Of a stretch of DNA of 64,000 nucleotides, positions 1 through 7,533 are shown in pieces. The stretch spans positions 186,001 through 250,000 of the forward strand of contig DASYCZ010000041.1 in NCBI GenBank assembly GCA_036499825.1, written 5' to 3'. Position 1 is the stretch's first letter. Each line of letters opens with the position of its first letter. Source of the stretch: Paradevosia sp036499825. Its GTDB lineage: Bacteria > Pseudomonadota > Alphaproteobacteria > Rhizobiales > Devosiaceae. Position numbers and translations under genes: made by a program. A model generated the notes under the pieces. It worked only from the letters and a program-made list of their open reading frames with translations. It did no database searches and was not told the DNA's origin.

Positions 1-404
1 TCGCCCATCTCTCCCACATGCTGCCGATCGCGGTGTTCCTGCTCCGTGGCTTCTTCCTTTCCGTTCCCCGCGAGATCGAACAGGCGGCCCTGGTGGATGG
101 CACCAGCCAGACCGGCGTGTTCGTCCGTATCGCCATGCGGCTGGCGGCGCCGGGCCTGGCGACGATCTTCATTTACGCCTTCGTGGTCAGCTGGAACGAC
201 CTGCTGTTCGCCCGCACCCTCAACTCGGCTGCGCGGGTCTGGACGGCGCCGGTTGGCCTGGCCTCGTTCTCGGGCGAATATTACACCCTGTTCGAGCCGA
301 TGATGGCCGCATCCCTGATCTTCGCCTTACCGGTCACCATCGTATTCCTGGCCCTGCAGCGGCATTTCGTGCACGGGCTGACCGTAGGCGGCGTCAAGGG
401 ATAG
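1..404 (+). CDS. Sugar ABC transporter permease (MalG/CUT1 type), 3' part only
   Basis: The gene enters from the left edge; the frame is open from base 3 and only about the last 133 codons are present. It is the C-terminal part of an inner-membrane permease of a binding-protein-dependent carbohydrate importer. The EAA loop that contacts the ATPase is visible (EIEQAALVDGTSQTG, followed by a conserved hydrophobic stretch and PGLATIF), then two transmembrane segments and the usual short tail ending in GGVKG. The WND sequence after the EAA helix is typical of CUT1 permeases. The transported sugar cannot be told from this fragment. No partner gene follows; the next gene is a chemoreceptor accessory protein after a 160-base gap, so the transporter operon probably ends here. 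Confidence 0.85.
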   Translation, partial: AHLSHMLPIAVFLLRGFFLSVPREIEQAALVDGTSQTGVFVRIAMRLAAPGLATIFIYAFVVSWNDLLFARTLNSAARVWTAPVGLASFSGEYYTLFEPMMAASLIFALPVTIVFLALQRHFVHGLTVGGVKG

Positions 405-426
405 GGCCTGTCGATGTGGTTCGCCG

Positions 427-441
427 CCGCGAAAATCGCGG
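427..441. terminator. Small GC-rich hairpin after the sugar permease
   Basis: CCGCGA and TCGCGG flank an AAA loop, 22 bases after the permease stop codon. The stem is only 6 bp and no T-run follows, so it is at best a weak terminator or an mRNA 3'-end stabiliser. Confidence 0.3.
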
Positions 442-564
442 TTCCGGTCATCGCGTCGCAGGAAATTATTAAGCATCTTGGAGGATCGTCACCGGTATCG
501 GCATGCAATCGATGCCGGACAGAAACAGTCCGGATAGGCCGTTCGAGACCGGAGACAGAAGTCG

Positions 565-1155
565 ATGATATCCCGCGTTGCGCTTGCGACGATCGTCGTC
601 GTGCTTGGCGTTACGGCCCAGCCGGCCTTCGCCGACAAATATCTCGACGAATATACTCCCCCACTGACGGAGCTGGGACGCGGGCGTATTGCGCAGCTTG
701 CGGAAAACCCACTCGTTGTCGACGCCATAAAGGCGCAGAACGCCGTTACCTCCGGCTATGACCAAACCAAGATCGATGCGCTCGATGCCCAATGGGTGGC
801 CGAGGTCGATGCCAAGAACAAGCCGTTGATCGAGGCGACGCTGGGCAACGCTGCCGCCAAGTTCCTGGCGGCGGCGCAGGATGAGAGCGCGGGCCTGTTC
901 ACCGAAATCTTCGTCACCGATGCCAAGGGCCTCGACGTGGCGCAAAGCACCATCACCTCCGACTACTGGCAGGGTGATGAAGCCAAATTCACTGAAAGCT
1001 TCGGCAAGGGGCCGGGGGCCGTCTTTCTCGGCGATATCGAGCAGGACGAATCCACCCAGGCCTTTCAGAGCCAGGTCAGCATAGCCATCATCGATCCAGC
1101 CACGGGCGCCGCCATCGGTTCCATCACCGTGGGCGTGGACCTCTCACAGATCTGA
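565..1155 (+). CDS. Secreted Cache (PDC-type) sensor domain protein
   Basis: A 196-residue protein with a clear Sec signal peptide (about residues 1-23, ending QPAFA) and one extracytoplasmic domain. The second half (TEIFVTDAKGLDVAQST, then DYWQGDEAKF, then IAIIDPATGAAIGSITVGVD) has the order of beta strands seen in Cache/PDC sensor domains, which bind small ligands outside the cytoplasm. There is no transmembrane anchor or signalling domain, so it must act through a partner. The chemoreceptor gene starts 29 bases downstream and is almost certainly co-transcribed, which suggests that this protein is a soluble periplasmic ligand-binding subunit for it. The start is the ATG preceded by a GGAGA sequence. 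The ligand is unknown. Confidence 0.7.
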   Translation: MISRVALATIVVVLGVTAQPAFADKYLDEYTPPLTELGRGRIAQLAENPLVVDAIKAQNAVTSGYDQTKIDALDAQWVAEVDAKNKPLIEATLGNAAAKFLAAAQDESAGLFTEIFVTDAKGLDVAQSTITSDYWQGDEAKFTESFGKGPGAVFLGDIEQDESTQAFQSQVSIAIIDPATGAAIGSITVGVDLSQI

Positions 1156-1184
1156 TCGCAGAGCAAATTTCCGGAAAGCGTCCC

Positions 1185-3149
1185 ATGTCCTTCAGATTGC
1201 CCCTGGCTCCCGCCATTCTGGTTCCGGCCGCCATCACCCTGGTGGTGGTGGTCGCGCTCGTCATTTCGCTCGGTGCGTCCAACACCATGACGACGCTCGA
1301 GGCCAGCCTTTCCGCACGGCAGAACGAAATGATCCGCGTGCTGACGGCGCAGTTCGCCGGCAGCGTCAAGTTCGACAAGATGGATACGGTCCAGGCGTCA
1401 TTCACAGATTATCAGGTAGATCCCGATTTCGGCCTGGCGGCGGCGGGGGCCGTCGATGGCCAGGGCAAGACGCTGCTGAGCTTCGGCAACAAGCCGGACC
1501 TGCAGGCCCGGAGCCTTGAGATCGCCGCCAAGGCGCTGACGGCGAAGGATGTGGTCTCGACGATTTCGGGCGATTATCACATCGCCGCCGCTCCAGCCTA
1601 TTTCGGCAAGGCGCACGCTCTGGTGGGGGCCGTGGTCATGGCATGGGATCTTTCGATCTACCGCCAGGAAGTAATCGCCGGCGAAATCCGGACCGGCCTC
1701 ATTGCGCTCGGCGTCGCGCTCGTCGCCATGTTCGGATTGATGCTTTTCCTCACCCGGCATGTGACGACGCCGCTGCGCCGGTTGACGGCAGTGGCCAAGG
1801 CGCTGGCGGAATCGCATTATGGGGTGACGATCGATGGCGCCGGTCGGCGCGACGAGCTGGGGGATCTGGCGCGCGCCATCGAGGTGTTCCGCGAAAACGG
1901 CATGAAGGTCGCCGAGATGACCGAGGCCGAGGCGTCACGTATCATCGCCGATCAAAAGGAACGAAGCCGCATGATGGCGGAACTGCAGGCAGCCTTCGGC
2001 AATGTCGTAGACGCGGCCGTCGAGGGCGACTTCGGCCAACGGGTCGGCGCCAACTTCCCCGATGCCGAACTCAATGCCATCGCGCTGTCGATCAACAACC
2101 TGGTGACGACGGTCGATCGGGGCGTGACCGAAACCGAGGAAGTGCTTTCGGCGTTGGCCCATGCGGACCTTACCAAGCGCATGCAGGGCGATTATGCGGG
2201 CGCCTTCGCCAAGCTCAAGGCCGACACCAATGCGGTCGCCGACAAGCTCACCGAAATCGTGGGCGAGATCAAATCCACCTCGTCCGGCCTGCGGGTGGCG
2301 ACGGGCGAGATCCTCTCCGGCGCCAATGACCTGTCCGAGCGCACCACAAGGCAGGCGGCGACCATCGAGGAGACAAGCGCCGCCATGGAGCGGCTCGCCG
2401 CGACCGTGCTCGACAATGCCCGCAACGCCGAAAAAGCGAGCGGTGAAGCGGTGGGTGTCAGCCGCACGGCCGAAAGCGGCGGCATGGTGATGACCGAGGC
2501 AACGACTGCCATGGAGAAGATCACCGCCTCTTCGGCCAAGATTTCCAACATTATCGGCATGATCGACGACATCGCGTTCCAGACCAATCTGCTGGCGCTC
2601 AACGCGTCGGTGGAAGCGGCACGAGCAGGCGAGGCCGGCAAGGGCTTCGCAGTGGTGGCCGTGGAAGTGCGGCGCCTGGCGCAGTCGGCCGCGCAGGCTT
2701 CTTCCGAGGTCAAGCTCCTGATCGAGGAAAGCGCCGGGGAAGTCGCGACGGGCTCCAAGCTCGTGGAACAGGCTGCCACATCACTTACCTCGATGCTCAA
2801 TGGCGTGCGCCAGAACAGCCTGGCGCTGGACGCCATTGCGCGAGCCAGCCGGGCCCAGGCCTCATCCATCGAGGAGGTGAACGTCGCCGTCCGGCAGATG
2901 GACGAGATGACCCAGCATAATGCGGCGCTGGTCGAGGAGACCAATGCGGCCATCGAAAAGACCGAGGCGCAGGCTTCGCATCTCGACCATATCGTCGGCA
3001 CTTTCACGATATCCGGGGGCGGCAGGTCGGTGATGCGGGACGTCAGCCCGACAGTACGGCAGAGCTTGGGGAGCAAGTTGGCCAAGGTCGGGCGCTCCTA
3101 TCTCAGCGAGAGCAATGCCGCTATCGACAGCGCCTGGGAAGAGTTCTAG
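1185..3149 (+). CDS. Methyl-accepting chemotaxis protein
   Basis: A 654-residue transmembrane chemoreceptor. Transmembrane helix 1 lies near residues 7-30, followed by a periplasmic domain of about 140 residues, helix 2 near 163-187, and a HAMP domain (TTPLRRLTAVAKALAESHYG) to about residue 245. A second HAMP-like segment follows. The C-terminal four-helix signalling domain carries the conserved hairpin tip around residue 465 (LLALNASVEAARAGE) that binds CheA and CheW. It has no C-terminal CheR-binding pentapeptide. The preceding Cache protein gene is in the same operon. The stop codon overlaps that of the convergent SDR gene: both TAGs lie in the palindrome CTAG at 3146-3149. Confidence 0.93.
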   Translation: MSFRLPLAPAILVPAAITLVVVVALVISLGASNTMTTLEASLSARQNEMIRVLTAQFAGSVKFDKMDTVQASFTDYQVDPDFGLAAAGAVDGQGKTLLSFGNKPDLQARSLEIAAKALTAKDVVSTISGDYHIAAAPAYFGKAHALVGAVVMAWDLSIYRQEVIAGEIRTGLIALGVALVAMFGLMLFLTRHVTTPLRRLTAVAKALAESHYGVTIDGAGRRDELGDLARAIEVFRENGMKVAEMTEAEASRIIADQKERSRMMAELQAAFGNVVDAAVEGDFGQRVGANFPDAELNAIALSINNLVTTVDRGVTETEEVLSALAHADLTKRMQGDYAGAFAKLKADTNAVADKLTEIVGEIKSTSSGLRVATGEILSGANDLSERTTRQAATIEETSAAMERLAATVLDNARNAEKASGEAVGVSRTAESGGMVMTEATTAMEKITASSAKISNIIGMIDDIAFQTNLLALNASVEAARAGEAGKGFAVVAVEVRRLAQSAAQASSEVKLLIEESAGEVATGSKLVEQAATSLTSMLNGVRQNSLALDAIARASRAQASSIEEVNVAVRQMDEMTQHNAALVEETNAAIEKTEAQASHLDHIVGTFTISGGGRSVMRDVSPTVRQSLGSKLAKVGRSYLSESNAAIDSAWEEF

Positions 3150-3919
3150 ACCGCAGTCACTTCGCCGCCATCCATCCGCAGCGCGCTTCCCGTCATCCAG
3201 TGAGCGGCCGGAGAAACCAGGAAGGCCATGAGGTTGGCGATCTCATGGGCCTCCCCATAGCGCTCGATGCCTGATTGGGCGAGGAAAGTCTGACTGGCTT
3301 CGTCCAGGCTGACATTATGCGCAGGGGCCCATTTCTCGAGATAGGAGCGACGCCGGCCGGTCATGACCGGGCCCGGAAGCACGCTATTGACCTGGACGCC
3401 GTCCTTGAGGCCGCGATCGGCGAATGCCTTGGCGAGAGCGACGATGGCCGCGTTGATCGTGCCGACCGCCGCGGTCCCGGCCTTGGGGAACTGTGCCGAG
3501 TTACCCGAGGTCAGAACCACCGAACCCCTGGTGGCCTTCAATGTCTCCCAGGCGCTGATCGTGAGCCGGCGGGCACCGTGCAGTTTCAACGCCATGCCGG
3601 CGTCCCATTGCGCATCGGTCATTTCGAACAGATCGATCTGTGGTACCGCGCCGGCGATGTTCAAGACCGCGTCGATCCGGCTGAAGCGTTTGAGGGTTTG
3701 GCTGACGACCAGGTCCGCGGCTGGGGCCTCGCTCAGGTCGAGGTCGAGCACCAGAGGCTCGGCGCCTCTCTGGCGCACCTGCTCGGCCGTTTCCTCCAGA
3801 TGTTGCCGGCTGCGCGCCACCAATGTGACGGCGTCGAAATCTTCGGCAAGCCGGATGGCGGTTGCCTGGCCGATGCCCTGGCTGGCACCGGTGACGATGG
3901 CTACGGAGGTGATGGTCAT
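3146..3919 (-). CDS. Short-chain dehydrogenase/reductase-like protein lacking the catalytic Tyr/Lys
   Basis: A 257-residue Rossmann-fold protein of the SDR family. The N-terminal nucleotide-binding motif TGASQGIG is intact, as are VLNIAG (the NNAG region), the serine region (VVLTSGNS) and the late PGPVMTG motif. However, where classical SDRs have YxxxK, the sequence reads VGTIN (in GTAAVGTINAAIVALAKA), so both the catalytic tyrosine and lysine are absent. It may bind NAD(P) without normal dehydrogenase activity, or use another mechanism. It lies 30 bases after the TMEM175-like gene on the same strand and is probably co-transcribed with it. Substrate unknown. Confidence 0.8.
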   Translation of the reverse strand: MTITSVAIVTGASQGIGQATAIRLAEDFDAVTLVARSRQHLEETAEQVRQRGAEPLVLDLDLSEAPAADLVVSQTLKRFSRIDAVLNIAGAVPQIDLFEMTDAQWDAGMALKLHGARRLTISAWETLKATRGSVVLTSGNSAQFPKAGTAAVGTINAAIVALAKAFADRGLKDGVQVNSVLPGPVMTGRRRSYLEKWAPAHNVSLDEASQTFLAQSGIERYGEAHEIANLMAFLVSPAAHWMTGSALRMDGGEVTAV

Positions 3920-3949
3920 GTTCGATCCACAAGATGGTTTCGATAGGTT

Positions 3950-4528
3950 TCAGGCCTTGACGCCCGGCGCCTCCGGCCGCAGGTAGAGCGCCAGGCACAG
4001 GCAGATGAGCCCCATGCCGCCGATGGGGTAGGCGAGGGCAAGCGCCGCCGCCGCTCCGAATATCGCCAGGGTCAGAACCGAACGCACGCGCATGTTCCGG
4101 CGCATCGGTGGCGTCACCTCTGGGGCGTTCGATCGGTCGACCACTTCGTAGCAAAGGGCCAGGTAGGTGGCATTCACCAGAAAGAAGACGGCGGCGTAGA
4201 CCGCGACCGGCAGCGCTGCGAGACGGGTGTCGGCGATCCATGCGGTCGCGAAAGGCAGCAGCGACATCGAGAACAGGTGAGCGAAGTTGCTCCAGATCAA
4301 CCGGGGCGTCGCCTGTTCGGCGTAGCGGAGCAGGTGGTGATGGTTGACCCAGACGATCGCCACGAACAGGTAGCTTACGGCATAGCTTGCCGCGGCGGGC
4401 CATAGGGAGAGCAGCGCGCCGAGATCGGCGCCCTCGGGAGGCCGTAAGTCCAGCACCAGAACAGTGATGATGACGGCGAAGACGCCGTCCGCGAAGGCGT
4501 TCAATCGCTCCGGCCTGGCAAACGTCAT
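3950..4528 (-). CDS. TMEM175 family (DUF1211) membrane protein, putative potassium channel
   Basis: A 192-residue integral membrane protein with the family signature near its N-terminus (RLNAFADGVFAVIITVLVLD), matching the RxxxFxDGVxAI-type motif that lines the pore in bacterial TMEM175 channels. Four to six hydrophobic helices follow, with the NHHHL histidine cluster common in this family. Bacterial members form tetrameric K+ channels, so the likely role is potassium conductance across the inner membrane. It is divergently transcribed from the CGNR zinc-finger gene, and the intergenic region holds a palindrome that could control both. Confidence 0.85.
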   Translation of the reverse strand: MTFARPERLNAFADGVFAVIITVLVLDLRPPEGADLGALLSLWPAAASYAVSYLFVAIVWVNHHHLLRYAEQATPRLIWSNFAHLFSMSLLPFATAWIADTRLAALPVAVYAAVFFLVNATYLALCYEVVDRSNAPEVTPPMRRNMRVRSVLTLAIFGAAAALALAYPIGGMGLICLCLALYLRPEAPGVKA

Positions 4529-4566
4529 CTGGCCCTCTTGCCTCTAACCGAAAAAGTTGGCTTTCA

Positions 4567-4591
4567 CAGGTTACTATATGTACGTAACTTG
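4567..4591. promoter_or_regulatory. Operator-like palindrome between the TMEM175 and CGNR genes
   Basis: CAGGTTAC and GTAACTTG face each other across nine bases (7 of 8 positions symmetric). A further GGTTAC half-site occurs at 4609-4614. The site sits in the AT-rich divergent promoter region. The binding factor is unknown; the CGNR protein encoded to the right is one candidate. Confidence 0.5.
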
Positions 4592-4645
4592 TCAAACCAT
4601 GTTTTAATGGTTACGAAATTCCGCACGCTCAACGCAGGAAGTCCT

Positions 4646-5311
4646 ATGCCGTCATCGATAGTTGAAGCGCGGCCGCCGGCGATGTTCATTGCCGATTCCC
4701 CGGCATTGGACTTTCTCAATTCGATAGCCATTCCTGCCGATACGCAGGTCGAATGGTTGCGCTCGGGCGAAGATCTGTTGGCCTGGCTGAACCAGGCGAG
4801 GCTGGTGCCACCCGCCGTGCTGGAGACGATGCGGAAAAACGTCGCCCCTGAGAGGATCGACGCGGTTGCGGCCGAGGCGCGGACGCTTAGGGAATGGTTT
4901 CGCAGTTTCGTGGTTGCCCACAAGGGCCAGCCAATCGATGCCGGGGCATCAACCGAGCTTGAGCCGCTCAACCAGGTGCTGGCGCACGATCAGGAGTTCG
5001 GACAGATCGCGGCCGCGGAGCCGCATGACCACGAGCACGGGGAGCACGAACACCTGTCGGCGCTGGTATGGCGTCCGGCGCGGCGCTGGACATCACCGGA
5101 TACGTTGCTGCTGCCGGTCGCACGCGCCATGGCAGATCTCATCTGCAATGACGATTTCAGCCGTGTGAAGGCCTGCGAGGGGCCGGCATGCACCCTCTTG
5201 TTCATCGACAGAACCAAACGCCACGGCCGCCGCTGGTGCAGCATGGCGGTCTGCGGCAACCGCGCCAAACAGGCTGCCCATCGGCAGCGGTTACACCAGG
5301 CGCAACAGTAA
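4646..5311 (+). CDS. CGNR zinc-finger / ABATE domain protein, putative transcriptional regulator
   Basis: A 221-residue protein. The first 150 residues match the ABATE (stress-induced) domain in layout, beginning with the typical ADSPALDFLNSI. The C-terminus carries the CGNR zinc finger: CEGPACTLLFID, then RRWCSMAVCGNR, giving four cysteines and a basic tail (KQAAHRQR). Such proteins are thought to be DNA-binding regulators. The ATG at 4646 is chosen because it is preceded by GCAGGAAG and because the open frame further upstream lies in the AT-rich promoter region. It contains a DHEHGEHEH histidine-rich loop around residue 130 that could bind metal. It is divergent from the TMEM175-like gene. 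Confidence 0.85.
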   Translation: MPSSIVEARPPAMFIADSPALDFLNSIAIPADTQVEWLRSGEDLLAWLNQARLVPPAVLETMRKNVAPERIDAVAAEARTLREWFRSFVVAHKGQPIDAGASTELEPLNQVLAHDQEFGQIAAAEPHDHEHGEHEHLSALVWRPARRWTSPDTLLLPVARAMADLICNDDFSRVKACEGPACTLLFIDRTKRHGRRWCSMAVCGNRAKQAAHRQRLHQAQQ

Positions 5312-5546
5312 GGCCTCAGGGCTACCGGTGGCGCGGGTTGATGGGCGGGCGGGCCAAAAGTTCAAAGCTTGCGTCGACATCGCGCTGAAACGCTCATTGT
5401 TCAATCCTGATGCTGTGAAACGCACGAAACGACCTTCGGAGACGGATAGCCAACAATGTGGATGCCCTGCCAATGCCTCCAACGGGACGGCATGGTAGGT
5501 CTTCGGCACTCAAGGTTCAGACCTGCAGTTGAAGCCGGAGATGCAG

Positions 5547-5834
5547 ATGTCGAAAGCGATCGTTCTCACCCTGACAGGATTACTTGCCCTCTTGTCACTG
5601 ACCAGCAATGCACCAGCGCAAACACGGGCGAGCGCTAACCTCGCGGCGGTAACGACGACCGTGAACGTTCGTCAGGGGCCTGGCACCAATTTTCCCGTCG
5701 TCGACGTGCTCCATAGCGGCGAACAGGTCGAGATGGTCCGGTGCAACCGGACTTTTTGCCTGGTGACGCATGAAGGCCAGCAAGGCTGGGTGAATTCACA
5801 GTTTCTGCAGCGGCTGTTTGTCCGGCCCAATTGA
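5547..5834 (+). CDS. Secreted SH3-domain (SH3b) protein
   Basis: A 95-residue protein with a signal peptide (about residues 1-24) and a single bacterial SH3 domain: TTVNVRQGPGTNFPVVDVL, then the Cys-containing MVRCNRTFCLV and GWVNSQFLQR. Such domains in exported proteins often bind cell-wall peptides. The ATG at 5547 is preferred over an in-frame TTG at 5529 because GGAG lies six bases upstream. Its domain is closely similar to that of the larger SH3 protein at 11832-12431 (NVxxRQGPGTN, then a two-Cys strand and GW), so the two are paralogues. Function unknown. Confidence 0.8.
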   Translation: MSKAIVLTLTGLLALLSLTSNAPAQTRASANLAAVTTTVNVRQGPGTNFPVVDVLHSGEQVEMVRCNRTFCLVTHEGQQGWVNSQFLQRLFVRPN

Positions 5835-5883
5835 GCGGCCTGCCCCGTCCATCCCTTCGATGCACGTTTAGCGGAGACGAACC

Positions 5884-7506
5884 GTGGATAGCCCTTTTTC
5901 AAATCCCATTGCGCGCCGCAAACTGCTCATGGGGTCCATCGTGACCGCAGGCGCAATTCCGCTCGTCGGTGGGCGACAGGTTTTCGCGCAGGCCGAACAG
6001 CAGCCACCCAATGAGGGCGGCGCGGCGGCAGCGGTCGTGGCCGAGCCGCCATCGGCTGCACTGGCGCGTGACGCCGTTGCGAGCGTCGAGGATATCGTCC
6101 TTCGGATTTCGCACGAGGTCTGGGAAAATCCCGAGCTGTCATTGCACGAAGAAATTTCGTCGGAGATTCACAAGCGTGAACTGCGCGCGGCCGGCTTTGC
6201 CATCGTAAGCCAGGGAACTTCGGGCATTCCCACTGCCTTCGTTGCCGAATGGTCCATGGGATCGGGAGGGCCCAAAGTCGGCTTTCTGCCGGAATATGAT
6301 GCTCTGCCGGGGCTGGGCAATGCGGCGGAGCCGCGCCAGACTCCTGGGCCCACAGGCGTCGAGGTGGGTCATGGCTGCGGCCACAATATGCTGGGAGCCG
6401 GTTGCACCGGAGCCGCGATCGCCCTCAAGAAGATGATGATGGATAACGGAACGCCAGGCACCATCCGGGTGTTCGGTTGCGCCGCCGAGGAAACGCAGGG
6501 CGCCAAGGTCTATATGGCCCGTGACGGACTGTTCAACGACCTCGATGCCTGTCTCGCCTGGCATCCCGCACCGATGACGGGTACGGGGCTGCTGAGGACA
6601 GCGGCGGTCAATATGGTGCGTGTCCAGTTCACCGGCCGAACCGCCCATGCGGGGGTCGATCCCTGGGAGGGGCGGAGCGCGCTCAAGGGCGCCGAGCTAT
6701 TCGGGGCCGGCATCCAATACATGCGCGAACATGTCAGGCCGACAACGCGCCTGCACTATGTCTATACCGTCGCGGGGGAGACCCCGAACGTCGTTCCCGA
6801 CCGGGCCGAAATTCTCATCATGATCCGCGATGCCGACCGCGATCAGGTCGTCGAGGTAACCAATTGGGTGCGGGAGGTCGCGCAGGGTGCCGCCACCATG
6901 ACGCAGACACGCTCCGAATTCGACCTGTTTTTCGGCATGCATGATCTGCTGCCCAACACGCCCCTGGTTGGCCGCATCTACCAGCATCTCCACGCGACGC
7001 CGATCGAATGGACGGAAGCGGAGCATGAGTTCGCCCGTGCCTGCCAGCGCGAACTGGGCGTGTCCGAGGCCGGCATGATGGAGACGCTGCTGCCGATGCT
7101 GCCCGAAACGACGACGGGCGGCGCGACGGATGTGGGCGACGTCAGTTTCAATACGCCCACGGCACTGTTTGCCTGGGCCACCATGCCGCTCGGGGTTGGC
7201 CTCCATACATGGCCGGTGACGGCCTGCGGCGGCATGACCATCGGCGACAAGGGAGCCCTCAATTCGGCTATCGTCATGGCCGGTGTGGGCTACGACCTGA
7301 TGACCGATCAGGCCTTGCGGGAAGAGGTTCGCGCCGACTTCAAAAAGCGGATCGGCGATCGCGTTTACACCTCGCCGCTGCCGCTGGGCAAGCTTCGTCC
7401 CGAAGGCATACCCGCACACCTGTTGCTGCGCGACGGCAGCGGGGAAATTGTCCAGGAGTTCTATGAGCTCCCCGAGGAAGTGGCGGCTGAAGCGAATGCT
7501 CGCTAG
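5884..7506 (+). CDS. M20-family amidohydrolase, AbgB-like, with Tat signal
   Basis: A 540-residue zinc peptidase-like hydrolase related to p-aminobenzoyl-glutamate hydrolase subunit B. Metal and catalytic motifs are present: LPEYDALPG, GHGCGHN, CAAEETQG, AWHPAP and the late GLHTWP, together with the dimerisation domain segment HAGVDPWEG. It starts at a GTG with GGAG about nine bases upstream. Unusually for this family, the N-terminus is a twin-arginine signal (ARRKLLMGS, a hydrophobic run, then FAQA), so the enzyme should be exported folded. It stands alone between an SH3 gene and a convergent hydrolase gene. The substrate is probably an N-acyl or aromatic amide; no AbgA partner is present. 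Confidence 0.88.
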   Translation: MDSPFSNPIARRKLLMGSIVTAGAIPLVGGRQVFAQAEQQPPNEGGAAAAVVAEPPSAALARDAVASVEDIVLRISHEVWENPELSLHEEISSEIHKRELRAAGFAIVSQGTSGIPTAFVAEWSMGSGGPKVGFLPEYDALPGLGNAAEPRQTPGPTGVEVGHGCGHNMLGAGCTGAAIALKKMMMDNGTPGTIRVFGCAAEETQGAKVYMARDGLFNDLDACLAWHPAPMTGTGLLRTAAVNMVRVQFTGRTAHAGVDPWEGRSALKGAELFGAGIQYMREHVRPTTRLHYVYTVAGETPNVVPDRAEILIMIRDADRDQVVEVTNWVREVAQGAATMTQTRSEFDLFFGMHDLLPNTPLVGRIYQHLHATPIEWTEAEHEFARACQRELGVSEAGMMETLLPMLPETTTGGATDVGDVSFNTPTALFAWATMPLGVGLHTWPVTACGGMTIGDKGALNSAIVMAGVGYDLMTDQALREEVRADFKKRIGDRVYTSPLPLGKLRPEGIPAHLLLRDGSGEIVQEFYELPEEVAAEANAR

Positions 7507-7533
7507 GGTGACAGGCAACACCGGCCTCCACCG

